In this document: positions 1-10,821 of the stretch, piece after piece | Layout of the letters: the number at the start of each line of letters is the position of its first letter | Numbering within the stretch: position 1 is the stretch's first letter | Translations under genes and position numbers: made by a program | NCBI GenBank assembly: GCA_038329965.1 | Contig: JBBQNN010000001.1 | Location: forward strand, 1-64,000 | Length of the DNA: 64,000 nt | Source: QHCA01 sp003244095 | GTDB lineage: Bacteria; Actinomycetota; Actinomycetes; Mycobacteriales; QHCA01 | Direction of reading: 5' to 3' | The notes under the pieces: generated by a model | Told to the model about the DNA's origin: nothing | The model's database searches: none | What the model saw: the letters and a program-made list of their open reading frames with translations, nothing else

Positions 1-859
<859 letters not shown>

Positions 860-861
860 CC

Positions 862-2133
862 ATGCCCGAATCTTCTCCAGCCGACCCATCAACCAGCCTC
901 GCAGGCGAAGTTCTCGGCACCACGACCGGCTTCACGACCGGCGATGCGCCTGGTGCGGTGCCGGGTGCCCACTCCCACGGCGGTCCCGCGCGGCCGCCCG
1001 GTGACGCGCGGCCGGAACGCCGCACGTCGCGTGACCCCGACGACTTCCCGCCGCCGCACGGTCGCGAGGAGGACTGGCGGTTCACCCCGCTGGCCCGCCT
1101 GCGCCCGCTGCTCGAGGCGTTCAGCCCCGAGGGCAAGGTCGTGATCGACGTACGCGCGCCCGCCGAGGTCGACGTCTCCTACGCCGGGCGCACCGATTCC
1201 CTGGTGGGCAGCGTGCTGACGCCGGCCGATCGGGTCAGCGCGCTGGCGATGGCCAACGTCGAGCAGGCGATGGTCGTGTCGGTGCCGGCCAACACGGTGG
1301 CGTCGGCCCCGGTCTTCCTCACCGTGCGCGGCGAGCCCGGCACGGCGTACTTCCATCTGGTCGTCGACGTCGCCCAGGGCGCCGAAGCGGTCGTCGTGGT
1401 CGACCACGTCGGGTCCACCACGCTGGCCGCCAACGCGGAGTTCCGGGTCGGCGACGCGGCCCGGCTCACCGTCGTCAGCCTGCAGGACTGGGAGTCCGAC
1501 GCGGTGCACGTCGAGGCGCAGGCGGCGCTGGTCGGCCGTGACGGGCACTTCCGGCACATCGTGGTCAGCCTGGGCGGCGATCTGGTACGGATCTCGCCCA
1601 CGGTGTCCTATGCCGGCCCCGGCGGCGACGCCGAGCTGCTCGGCCTGTACTACGCCGACGCCGGCCAGCACCTCGAGCACCGGCTGTTCGTCGACCACGG
1701 CGCCCCGCACTGCCGCAGCCGGGTCACCTACAAGGGTGCCCTGCAGGGCGAGGGCGCGCACACCGTCTGGATCGGTGACGTGCTGATCCGGCCGGCCGCC
1801 GAGCAGACCGACACCTACGAGCTCAACCGCAACCTGGTGCTCACCGACGGTGCCCGCGCCGACTCCGTGCCCAACCTCGAGATCGAGACCGGCGAGGTCA
1901 CCGGCGCCGGGCACGCCTCGGCGACCGGCCGGTTCGATGACCAGCAGTTGTTCTACCTGCAGTCCCGGGGCATCCCCGCCGACGAGGCGCGACGGCTGGT
2001 CGTGCGCGGCTTCTTCGTCCAGGTGATCTCCCAGATCGGCATCCCCGAAGTGGAGGAGCGATTGCTGGCCGCGATCGAGGACGAGCTGGGGCGAGTGAGC
2101 AGTGAGTTGACAGACGGCCGGGTGAGTCCGTGA
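862..2133 (+). CDS. sufD: SufD, Fe-S cluster assembly scaffold subunit
   Basis: 423-residue SufD, the partner of SufB in the SufBC2D scaffold, which is thought to help iron entry and FADH2-dependent steps. The first 70 residues are Pro/Gly/Arg-rich and poorly conserved, followed by the EEDWRFTPLARLRPL entry motif and the beta-helix core. The C-terminal block FYLQSRGIPADEARRLVVRGF mirrors the end of SufB, as expected for these paralogues. The ATG at 862 has AAGGAG about 14 bases upstream and sits 2 bases after sufB stops. The 3' end overlaps the ferredoxin gene by GTGA, so the two are translationally coupled. Confidence 0.95.
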   Translation: MPESSPADPSTSLAGEVLGTTTGFTTGDAPGAVPGAHSHGGPARPPGDARPERRTSRDPDDFPPPHGREEDWRFTPLARLRPLLEAFSPEGKVVIDVRAPAEVDVSYAGRTDSLVGSVLTPADRVSALAMANVEQAMVVSVPANTVASAPVFLTVRGEPGTAYFHLVVDVAQGAEAVVVVDHVGSTTLAANAEFRVGDAARLTVVSLQDWESDAVHVEAQAALVGRDGHFRHIVVSLGGDLVRISPTVSYAGPGGDAELLGLYYADAGQHLEHRLFVDHGAPHCRSRVTYKGALQGEGAHTVWIGDVLIRPAAEQTDTYELNRNLVLTDGARADSVPNLEIETGEVTGAGHASATGRFDDQQLFYLQSRGIPADEARRLVVRGFFVQVISQIGIPEVEERLLAAIEDELGRVSSELTDGRVSP

Positions 2134-2450
2134 GCGACTTCGTCCGTGCCTGCCGGCTCGACGAGGTGCCTGAGGGGGGTACCCGCCGGGTCGAGGTCGA
2201 CGGCGTCCCGATCTGCATCGTCAAGGCCGAGGGCGGCGAGGTCTACGCGATCAACGACGTCTGCTCGCACGCCGACGTCTCCCTGTCCGAGGGCGACGTC
2301 GAGGACACCACGATCGAGTGCTGGCTGCACGGCTCGCGTTTCGATCTCACGAGCGGGCAGCCGACCGGCCTGCCGGCGACCCAGCCCGTCCCGGTTTATC
2401 CCACCAAGGTCGACGGCGACGAGATCCTCGTGCGCCTGAAGGAGAGTTGA
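2130..2450 (+). CDS. Rieske-type [2Fe-2S] ferredoxin of the suf operon
   Basis: 106-residue small Rieske protein of the non-heme oxygenase ferredoxin type. The ligand pattern is complete: C-S-H near residue 47 and C-W-L-H near residue 67, giving two Cys and two His ligands. It starts at a GTG overlapping the sufD stop (GTGA). M. tuberculosis has no gene here, but many other actinobacteria carry one between sufD and sufC. The position suggests it supplies electrons to Fe-S assembly or is an early client of it; that role is inferred from context. A dioxygenase-partner role is less likely because no oxygenase gene is nearby. Confidence 0.9.
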   Translation: MSDFVRACRLDEVPEGGTRRVEVDGVPICIVKAEGGEVYAINDVCSHADVSLSEGDVEDTTIECWLHGSRFDLTSGQPTGLPATQPVPVYPTKVDGDEILVRLKES

Positions 2451-2455
2451 GCTAG

Positions 2456-3223
2456 TTGTCCACTCTGGAGATTCGCGATCTGCACGTCAGCATCGCCGGT
2501 GATGCCGGTGCAGAGACATCCGGGATCGAGATCCTCAAGGGCGTCGACCTGACCGTCAAGGCAGGGGAGACGCACGCGATCATGGGGCCCAACGGCTCCG
2601 GCAAGTCCACGCTGGCCTATTCCATCGCCGGGCACCCCAAGTACACCGTCACCAGCGGCGAGATCCTCCTCGACGGCGCCGACGTGCTGTCGATGACCGT
2701 CGACGAGAGGGCGCGGGCGGGGCTGTTCCTCGCGATGCAGTATCCCGTCGAGGTGCCCGGTGTCTCGGTGGCCAACTTCCTGCGTACGGCATTGACCGCC
2801 GTACGCGGAGAGCCGCCGAAGTTGCGTACCTTCGTCAAGGAACTCGACACCGCGATGGCCGCGCTGGACATGGACAAGGACTTCAAGGCCCGCAACGTCA
2901 ACGAGGGCTTCTCCGGCGGTGAGAAGAAGAGGCACGAGATCCTGCAGCTCGAGTTGCTCAAGCCCAGGATCGCCGTGCTCGACGAGACCGACTCCGGGCT
3001 AGACATCGACGCGCTCAAGATCGTCGCCGAGGGCGTCAACCGGGTGCGCGAGACCGGCCAGACCGGCGTCCTGCTGATCACGCACTACACCCGCGTCCTG
3101 CGCTACATCGCCCCCGACTTCGTGCACGTCTTCATCGACGGCCGGATCGTGGAACAGGGCGGCCCCGAGCTCGCGGAGCGGCTCGAGGCGAAGGGCTACG
3201 AGCAGGTGACGAGGGCGTCATGA
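2456..3223 (+). CDS. sufC: SufC, Fe-S assembly ATPase
   Basis: 255-residue ABC-type ATPase that drives conformational change in the SufBCD scaffold; it is soluble and has no membrane domain. Walker A is GPNGSGKST (residues 44-52). The signature is FSGGEKKR, with the extra Lys/Arg pair typical of SufC. Walker B is IAVLDETDSGLD, where Glu-Thr-Asp replaces the usual Glu-Pro/Ala-Thr as in other SufC proteins. The start is TTG at 2456, with GGAGAG inside the ferredoxin gene end as SD; no ATG or GTG gives the conserved STLEIRDLHV beginning. The stop overlaps sufS by ATGA. Confidence 0.96.
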   Translation: MSTLEIRDLHVSIAGDAGAETSGIEILKGVDLTVKAGETHAIMGPNGSGKSTLAYSIAGHPKYTVTSGEILLDGADVLSMTVDERARAGLFLAMQYPVEVPGVSVANFLRTALTAVRGEPPKLRTFVKELDTAMAALDMDKDFKARNVNEGFSGGEKKRHEILQLELLKPRIAVLDETDSGLDIDALKIVAEGVNRVRETGQTGVLLITHYTRVLRYIAPDFVHVFIDGRIVEQGGPELAERLEAKGYEQVTRAS

Positions 3224-4494
3224 CGTTTGACCGTGCCGGCTTCGACGTAGCGCTGGTCCGCAAGGACTTCCCGATCCTGGACCGTACGGTCCGTGACGGT
3301 CGCCCGCTGGTCTACCTCGACAGCGCCAACACGTCGCAGAAGCCGCGGCAGGTGATCGACGCCATGTCCGACTACTACGAGCAGCACAACGCCAACATCC
3401 ACCGGGCGACGCACCAGCTCGGCGAGGAGGCGACCGAAGCCTACGAGGGTGCCCGCATCACCGCCGCCGGCTTCCTGGGCGCGCGGGACGAGACCGAGGT
3501 GGTGTTCACCAAGAACATCTCCGAGGCGATCAACCTGGTGGCCTACAGCATGGGCAATGCCTCCACCAGTGGCGGTGCTGCCGAGCGGTTCCGGCTTGGA
3601 CCGGGCGACGAGATCGTCATCACGGAGATGGAGCACCACTCCAACATCGTCCCGTGGCAGCTGCTCTGCGAGCGCACCGGCGCCACACTGCGGTGGTTCG
3701 GGGTCACCGACGATGGCCGGCTCGACCTGTCCGGCATCGACGGGCTGATCAACGCCCGTACCAAGCTGGTGTCCCTCGTGCACCAGTCCAACGTGCTCGG
3801 CACGGTCAACCCGGTCCGGCTCGTTGCCGATGCGGCCCACGCCGTGGGCGCCCTGGTCCTCGTCGACGCCGCCCAGTCGGTGCCGCACCTGCCGGTCTCC
3901 GTGGCCGACCTCGGTGCCGACTTCGTGGGTTTCACGGCTCACAAGATCTGCGGGCCGACCGGCATCGGCGTGCTGTGGGCCCGCCGGGAGTTGCTCGACG
4001 CCATGCCCCCGTTCCTCGGCGGTGGCGAGATGATCGAGAGCGTGGCGATGACGGGCTCGACGTTCGCCCAGCCGCCGCACAAGTTCGAGGCCGGCACGAT
4101 GCCGATCGCGGAGGCCGTCGGGCTCGACGCCGCGCTGCGTTACGTGAGCGAGGTCGGGCTCGACGCGATAAGGGCGCACGAACACGAACTGTTGACCCAC
4201 GCGCTCGACGGCCTCGCCGCCCTCGACGGCGTGCGGATCCTGGGCCCGACGGATGCGGCCGACCGCGGGGCCACGATCGCCTTCCTGGTCGACGACGTGC
4301 ACCCGCACGACGTCAGCCAGGTGCTCGACGCGCACGGCATCGCCGTCCGGGCGGGGCACCACTGCGCCCGGCCCCTGCACCTGCGCTTCGGCGTGCCGGC
4401 CAGTACGCGGGCGTCGTTCTACCTTTACAACACGACAGACGAGGTCGACGCGCTGATCCGCGGCATCGATGAGGCGAAGAGGTATTTCGCCTGA
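3220..4494 (+). CDS. sufS: SufS, cysteine desulfurase (group II)
   Basis: 424-residue PLP-dependent cysteine desulfurase that removes sulfur from L-cysteine and passes it as persulfide to SufU. The PLP-binding lysine lies in FTAHKICGPTG (about K242). The persulfide cysteine lies in VRAGHHCARPLH (about C383), where the short RAGHHC context is the group II (SufS/CsdA) form. ATG 3220 overlaps the sufC stop (ATGA) and the TGA overlaps the sufU ATG by one base. The length fits the family, and the neighbours sufC and sufU fix the assignment. Confidence 0.97.
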   Translation: MTFDRAGFDVALVRKDFPILDRTVRDGRPLVYLDSANTSQKPRQVIDAMSDYYEQHNANIHRATHQLGEEATEAYEGARITAAGFLGARDETEVVFTKNISEAINLVAYSMGNASTSGGAAERFRLGPGDEIVITEMEHHSNIVPWQLLCERTGATLRWFGVTDDGRLDLSGIDGLINARTKLVSLVHQSNVLGTVNPVRLVADAAHAVGALVLVDAAQSVPHLPVSVADLGADFVGFTAHKICGPTGIGVLWARRELLDAMPPFLGGGEMIESVAMTGSTFAQPPHKFEAGTMPIAEAVGLDAALRYVSEVGLDAIRAHEHELLTHALDGLAALDGVRILGPTDAADRGATIAFLVDDVHPHDVSQVLDAHGIAVRAGHHCARPLHLRFGVPASTRASFYLYNTTDEVDALIRGIDEAKRYFA

Positions 4495-4955
4495 TGCAAC
4501 TGGACTCGATGTACCAGGACATCATCCTCGACCACTACAAGCACCCCCACCACAAGGGCCTGCGGGAGCCGTACGACGCCGAAGTGCACCACGTCAACCC
4601 GACCTGTGGCGACGAGGTGACCCTGCGAGTCAAGCTGTCCGCGGGCGCCGACGGCCCGGTCGTGGCCGACGTCTCCTACGACGGCATGGGCTGCTCGATC
4701 TCACAGGCCTCCACGTCCGTACTCACCGACCTGGTCATCGGCAAGGGCGTCGACCAGGCGATGCGGGTGCAGGAGGAGTTCCTTACCCTGATGAGGAGCA
4801 AGGGCGGGGGAGAGCCCGACGAGGATGTTCTGGAGGACGCCATCGCGTTCGCCGGCGTGTCGCGCTATCCGGCCCGCATCAAATGCGCGCTGCTCGGATG
4901 GATGGCGTGGAAGGACGCGACCGCACAGGCCGCCAATGGAGGGTTGAGCAGATGA
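4494..4955 (+). CDS. sufU: SufU, zinc-dependent sulfurtransferase partner of SufS
   Basis: 153-residue SufU of the IscU-like fold. In Gram-positive suf systems this protein is a zinc sulfurtransferase that takes persulfide from SufS rather than a classic scaffold. The metal ligands are present: C38 and D40 in TCGDE, C67 in GMGCSIS, and C131 in RIKCALLGW. The insertion between the second and third cysteines that separates SufU from IscU is present. The ATG overlaps the sufS stop (TGATG), and the stop overlaps sufT by ATGA. Confidence 0.95.
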   Translation: MQLDSMYQDIILDHYKHPHHKGLREPYDAEVHHVNPTCGDEVTLRVKLSAGADGPVVADVSYDGMGCSISQASTSVLTDLVIGKGVDQAMRVQEEFLTLMRSKGGGEPDEDVLEDAIAFAGVSRYPARIKCALLGWMAWKDATAQAANGGLSR

Positions 4956-5296
4956 GCGAACCAGCAGTGGTCAAGGCACCTCTCGACGATGTCGAGGAGG
5001 CCATGCGCGACGTGGTCGACCCCGAGTTGGGCATCAATGTGGTGGACCTGGGCCTGGTATACGGCCTGCACGTCGACGACGACAACGTCGCCACCATCGA
5101 CATGACGCTGACCTCGGCCGCCTGCCCCCTCACCGACGTGATCGAGGACCAGACGCGGTCGGCCCTGACCGGCGGTCCCGGTGGCGGGCTGGTCAAGGAC
5201 TTCAAGATCAACTGGGTCTGGATGCCGCCGTGGGGGCCCGACAAGATCACTGACGACGGGCGGGAGCAGTTGCGAGTGCTCGGCTTCAACGTCTGA
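4952..5296 (+). CDS. sufT: SufT, MIP18/DUF59-family Fe-S maturation factor
   Basis: 114-residue DUF59 (MIP18/PaaD-like) protein, the standard last gene of actinobacterial suf operons (Rv1466 position). The family helps Fe-S cluster maturation or carriage. Visible motifs are VVDPELGINVVDLGLVYG and the conserved cysteine in SAACPLTDVI, followed by the VWMPPWGPDKI block. The ATG at 4952 overlaps the sufU stop by ATGA. The next gene starts about 240 bases later with its own SD, so the operon probably ends here. The intervening bases hold no gene I can see. Confidence 0.93.
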   Translation: MSEPAVVKAPLDDVEEAMRDVVDPELGINVVDLGLVYGLHVDDDNVATIDMTLTSAACPLTDVIEDQTRSALTGGPGGGLVKDFKINWVWMPPWGPDKITDDGREQLRVLGFNV

Positions 5297-5540
5297 CCGG
5301 CTGTCATCCGGCGAGGCACTCGACCGGTCACCAACCGTCCCCGGGTCATCGTCGAGGGAAGGTTGGTGTTGCCGGGGCGCAGTGATCTTCCCTGGATCTT
5401 GTTCGACGGGATCAGTGCGGCATTCGCGCCGTCGCCCGCTGCTACCCTGGCACACGTGACCCGCACGAGCTGATGCCTGCTCCGCACCCGCCGCATGCGG
5501 CGGGCGATGGCCTGTGTCCGCATCCTCGAACGGAGTCCCC

Positions 5541-7142
<1,602 letters not shown>

Positions 7143-7166
7143 GCGCTGCCGCGGCGCGACCCGGCC

Positions 7167-8204
7167 TCAGCCGCCGGTGGCCGTGACCAGCGCGGCCAGC
7201 TGGGGGGCCGAGCCGACGGCGATCAGTACGTGACCTGCTGCCAGGCGGGTCGTCGGCGCCGGGTTGCTGGTGAAACTGCCATCAGGGTCGCGGATCGCCA
7301 CCAGCAGCGCGCCGGTCGTCTCGGTGAGGCGGGACTCGGCGAGGGTCCGGCCCGCCAACGGTGAGTCGGCGACGATGGCAGCCTCCTCGAGCCGGATCTC
7401 CAGGGACCCGTCATGCATGATCACGTCGAGGAAGTCGACCACGTGCGGCTGTAGGGCGAAGGCCGCCATCCGGTCGCCGCCGAGCCGCTGCGGGTTGACG
7501 ACCCGGTCGGCGCCGGCCCGCCGGAGCTTGGGCTCCGAAGACTCGGTACGGGCGCGCGCGATGATGACCAGATCCGAGCCGCGCAGCGCCCGCGCGCTCA
7601 CGGTGGCGAACAGGTTGTCGGCATCGGTCTCCAGCGCGGCCACCACGACGCGGGCCCGCTCGATGCCGGCCCGGCGCAGCACCTCATCGTCGGCGATGTC
7701 ACCCAGGACGCTCGGATGGGGCACGGTGCCGATGCGTTCGGCGTCCCTGTCGATGACGACGACGTCCGCCCCGGCTCCGGCGATGAAGCGGGCGATCGCG
7801 CTGCCGACCCGCCCCCAGCCGCAGACAATGACGTGGCCCTCCATGCGGTCGATCCGGCGTTGCATCCGTCGCCTCCCCAACAGTTCGCGCAGGTGGCCGT
7901 CCACCAGCGCCTCGAGGATGATCCCGAAGGCGTACAGCGAGGTGCCCACCCCGACGAGGATGACCACGATGGTGTACACCTCGCCGGCGTTGCCCAGGGG
8001 ATGGACCTCCCGGAAACCCACCGTGGTCACGGTGGTCACTGTCTGGTAGACGGCCTCGAGCACCGAGAAGCCCAGGACCACGTACCCGACGCTGCCCCCG
8101 ACGAGGACGAAGGCAATGGCGAACAGCGCGAAGCGGATCCGGCGCACCGAGGACGCGGCGGCCGACGATCCGAGACCGGAAGCCGGCCGGTCGGGGTTCA
8201 CCAC
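7167..8204 (-). CDS. Two-TM potassium channel with RCK/TrkA-N regulatory domain
   Basis: 345-residue membrane protein. TM1 (about 25-44), a pore helix with selectivity filter TTVGF (60-64), and TM2 (about 77-98) are followed by a cytosolic RCK_N Rossmann domain starting HVIVCGWGRVG (about 125-135). A C-terminal RCK_C domain starts near residue 265. It likely gates K+ flux in response to a nucleotide or ion. The filter is TVGF followed by Arg, where the usual filter is TVGYG followed by Asp. GTG 8204 starts the frame with a weak SD. It runs convergent to the ABC-F gene, with 24 bases between stops. The MthK-like layout is clear; conductance is not proven. Confidence 0.9.
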   Translation of the reverse strand: MVNPDRPASGLGSSAAASSVRRIRFALFAIAFVLVGGSVGYVVLGFSVLEAVYQTVTTVTTVGFREVHPLGNAGEVYTIVVILVGVGTSLYAFGIILEALVDGHLRELLGRRRMQRRIDRMEGHVIVCGWGRVGSAIARFIAGAGADVVVIDRDAERIGTVPHPSVLGDIADDEVLRRAGIERARVVVAALETDADNLFATVSARALRGSDLVIIARARTESSEPKLRRAGADRVVNPQRLGGDRMAAFALQPHVVDFLDVIMHDGSLEIRLEEAAIVADSPLAGRTLAESRLTETTGALLVAIRDPDGSFTSNPAPTTRLAAGHVLIAVGSAPQLAALVTATGG

Positions 8205-8257
8205 ATCGTCGACCCTTCGGGCACGGCAGGCGTCCGTGGCTCAAACGTAGTCCGCGA

Positions 8258-9637
8258 TCACCATGCCGTGTGCAAGATCGCCTCAAGTGCGATCGCGCCG
8301 AGCGCCCCGGTCGCGGCCAGCCACAACGGCGCCCGGGCGGGCTCGCCACCGCGCTGCTCGGGTGCCACGGCCGCGACGAGCAGCCAGGGGAAGTACGGCA
8401 CCCAGGCGTGCTCCATCTCGCCCCGAGCCAGGCCGGCCGCCACGGCGAAGCCCACCGCCACCGCGGCGCCGACCAGGAACGGCCAGCCCGGGGTACGCCG
8501 GATCTTGCGGGCGGAGGCGACGATGGCCGGTCCGCAGGCCAGGACGAGGACGACCAGGCTCAGGCAGCCCCAGACGACGGCGGAGCGCATCGGCTCGACC
8601 CGGATGGAGAAGTCGGCCTGGGCGGCCGTCAGGCCGTCGGTCCAGACGAAGCCGACCAGTTGGGCCAGCACCAGAGGCAGCAGGGCCGCCGCGCCGGTGA
8701 CCGTGTTGAGCAGTGCCCGGCGGCGGACGAAGTAGACGCAGATCACCGACAGGGCCAGCCACGGCGCGGCATAGGAGAACAGCGCGGCCACGCCGAGCAG
8801 CAGGCCACTGGCGGCCGCCCAGGCAACGGCCGGCGGGCCGCGCCGGTGTTGCTCGCTGGCCAGCACACCCGCGGTGACCATGGCGGCGCCCAGTGTCGCG
8901 GTGATCGCGTCCATGCTCACGGCCACCCAGACCGCGTAGGGCGCGAGCACCAGCACCGGGGCCAGCCGGCGCGCCGCCACTGCCCCGCACAGCGAACGAA
9001 CCGCGACGAGGACGAGCGGCACGCTCAGGCAGCCGACGATGGTGAGAAGCAGGCCGATGGCCGCCGGCCGGTGCACGCCGAGCCGTTGCACCGCCCAGAG
9101 CAGCAGTACCGGGCCGGGTGGATGCTGTCGGGTCGCGGTCGCGTGCTCGCCGCTCGCGGCGACGAATCCCGCGATGAAGCCACCGGGCCGGTCGTGGACG
9201 GCGGGAACGTCGCGGAGGTATTCCCCGGCATTGGTCACCGGTGCGGCCAGCCCGTTGCCACCGTCGACCGCGGCGAGCGATAGCGCCCAGGCGAGTGCGG
9301 AGAGGTAGGCGGCGAGCAGCACGACGCGCCACCGCATGCGATCCGCCAGTCCCCGTGCGGCGGCCAGCAGAACAGCGGCGGCAACGGCCGGCGCCAGGAG
9401 CGTTCCCGCGTCGACCTTGAGGCGGTAGCGCCCGACGAACGGGGCGCTGGCCGTGCCGAGCCGTGCTCCCCAGTGCACCGCGAGAGCAGTAAGGGCCAAC
9501 CCGACGGCGGCGAGTGCGATCCACAGGGCTAGATCGGTGGTCTCCGGGCGCGCGGGTCGGCCGCGCACCACGGGCGGATGCATGGGACGACCGTAGTTGA
9601 GTGGCGGTGCGGGCTTGCCAGCGCGATCATGGGTCAC
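8258..9637 (-). CDS. Polytopic membrane protein, probable GT-C type glycosyltransferase
   Basis: 459-residue protein with about 10-12 hydrophobic segments starting near residue 37. A conserved-looking loop QHPPGPVLLLWAVQRLG (about 171-187) resembles the HPP motif of membrane GT-C/GT39-like glycosyltransferases that use polyprenyl-phosphate sugars. Acidic residues near the first extracytoplasmic loop (KVDAG) may be the metal or catalytic site. No close named family is recognised, so the substrate is unknown. GTG 9637 is used; ATG 9583 would also keep all membrane segments. It starts 41 bases from the divergent small HTH gene. Confidence 0.65.
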   Translation of the reverse strand: MTHDRAGKPAPPLNYGRPMHPPVVRGRPARPETTDLALWIALAAVGLALTALAVHWGARLGTASAPFVGRYRLKVDAGTLLAPAVAAAVLLAAARGLADRMRWRVVLLAAYLSALAWALSLAAVDGGNGLAAPVTNAGEYLRDVPAVHDRPGGFIAGFVAASGEHATATRQHPPGPVLLLWAVQRLGVHRPAAIGLLLTIVGCLSVPLVLVAVRSLCGAVAARRLAPVLVLAPYAVWVAVSMDAITATLGAAMVTAGVLASEQHRRGPPAVAWAAASGLLLGVAALFSYAAPWLALSVICVYFVRRRALLNTVTGAAALLPLVLAQLVGFVWTDGLTAAQADFSIRVEPMRSAVVWGCLSLVVLVLACGPAIVASARKIRRTPGWPFLVGAAVAVGFAVAAGLARGEMEHAWVPYFPWLLVAAVAPEQRGGEPARAPLWLAATGALGAIALEAILHTAW

Positions 9638-9678
9638 CGGCGTTCTTCGCCGATGACGCTCTATGAGGGGAGACGCCA

Positions 9679-9888
9679 GTGACCGGCGCCGCCAAGGGAA
9701 AGCGCATCACCGGTGCCAGCCGCGACAAGCTCGCGGCGGACCTGCGCAAGAAGTACGAAGGCGGGCACAGCATCCGAGCCCTGGCGGCCTCGACCGGCCG
9801 CTCCTACGGCTTCGTCCATCGCATCCTGGGCGAGTCCGGCGCCGCGCTGCGGGGCCGGGGCGGGGCAACCCGCAAAGCCAAGAAGTGA
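9679..9888 (+). CDS. Small helix-turn-helix DNA-binding protein
   Basis: 69-residue basic protein. The core SIRALAASTGRSYGFVHRIL (about 31-50) is a textbook HTH, flanked by KLAADLRKKYEGG and a Lys/Arg-rich tail (RGRGGATRKAKK). Similar very short HTH proteins are widespread and conserved in actinobacteria, usually next to fatty-acid genes. GTG 9679 has GGGGAG about 7 bases upstream. It could be a DNA-binding regulator or a nucleoid-associated protein; no effector domain exists. About 100 bases separate it from the crotonase gene, which shares its direction. Confidence 0.85.
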   Translation: MTGAAKGKRITGASRDKLAADLRKKYEGGHSIRALAASTGRSYGFVHRILGESGAALRGRGGATRKAKK

Positions 9889-9992
9889 CCGTCGCGCAGC
9901 CGGCCCGCAACCCCCACGGGGCCAGCGGCGCGACGTCAGTAGGCGAGTGAGCATCGACAGTAGCGATGTCGTTGGGCAGGCAAGGAGCGAGT

Positions 9993-10820
9993 TTGACCAG
10001 TAGCCTGCCCGGTGTGACCGACCAGTCCCGCGAGGCGGCCGGCCGCGACGAGGAGGCCGGGCTTCGCTGGGAGATCGCCGCGGCGGTGGCCACGATCACC
10101 CTCGACCGGCCCGCGGCCCTCAACGCCCAGACCCCCCGCACCTGGAGCGCGCTGCGGCGGATCGGCCGGTCGTTGCCGGACGACGTTCGGGTGGTCGTGG
10201 TACGCGGGGAGGGCCGGGCCTTCTCGGCGGGGATGGATCGGCGGATGTTCACCCCGGAGGGGGTGCCCGGTACGCGCAGCGCCGCGGCGCTGGCGCGGCT
10301 GCCCGGTGACGAGGCCGACGCCCTGATGAGCAGATACCAGGAGGCCTTCGGCTGGCTGCGCCGGGACGACCTCGTCACGGTGGCCGCCGTGCAGGGGCAC
10401 GCCATCGGAGCCGGTTTTCAGCTCGCCCTGGCGTGCGATTTCCGCGTACTGGCCGACGACGCCCAGCTATGCATGGCCGAGACCACGCTGGGGCTGGTCC
10501 CTGATCTGGGTGGCACCAAGCCGCTGGTCACCCTCGTCGGCCCGTCGCGCGCGCTCGAAATCTGCCTGACCGGCCGGCGGATCGGGGCAGCGGAGGCGCT
10601 ACGGATCGGCCTGGCCACGCTCGTCGTCGCACCCGGCGAGCTAGAGGGCGCGGTCGAGGATCTGGTCGCCGCGGTGCTGGCCCCGCCCCAGGGCGCCGTG
10701 ACCGAGACCAAGGCCCTCCTCGCGGCGGCGGCGGCCCGGTCGCAGGCCGAGCAGGAGGCTGCCGAGCGGGCCGCCCAGCTCAGGCGGCTGCGCGAGCTCA
10801 CCGGTGCGCGAGAGGCATGA
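9993..10820 (+). CDS. Enoyl-CoA hydratase/isomerase family protein (EchA12-like)
   Basis: 275-residue crotonase-fold protein in the Rv1472 (echA12) position relative to suf and acn. The first oxyanion motif is GRAFSAGMD and the second is HAIGAGFQLALACDFRV. The usual first catalytic glutamate of hydratases (GGGxE) is Gln here (GAGFQ). Acidic residues remain in AETTLGLVPDLGGT. A hydratase reaction is therefore uncertain, and isomerase, hydrolase or non-catalytic roles are open. TTG 9993 is chosen because AAGGAG lies 5-6 bases before it; the in-frame codon at 9966 lacks an SD. One base separates it from the acyl-CoA dehydrogenase ATG. Confidence 0.9.
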   Translation: MTSSLPGVTDQSREAAGRDEEAGLRWEIAAAVATITLDRPAALNAQTPRTWSALRRIGRSLPDDVRVVVVRGEGRAFSAGMDRRMFTPEGVPGTRSAAALARLPGDEADALMSRYQEAFGWLRRDDLVTVAAVQGHAIGAGFQLALACDFRVLADDAQLCMAETTLGLVPDLGGTKPLVTLVGPSRALEICLTGRRIGAAEALRIGLATLVVAPGELEGAVEDLVAAVLAPPQGAVTETKALLAAAAARSQAEQEAAERAAQLRRLRELTGAREA

Positions 10821-10821
10821 C

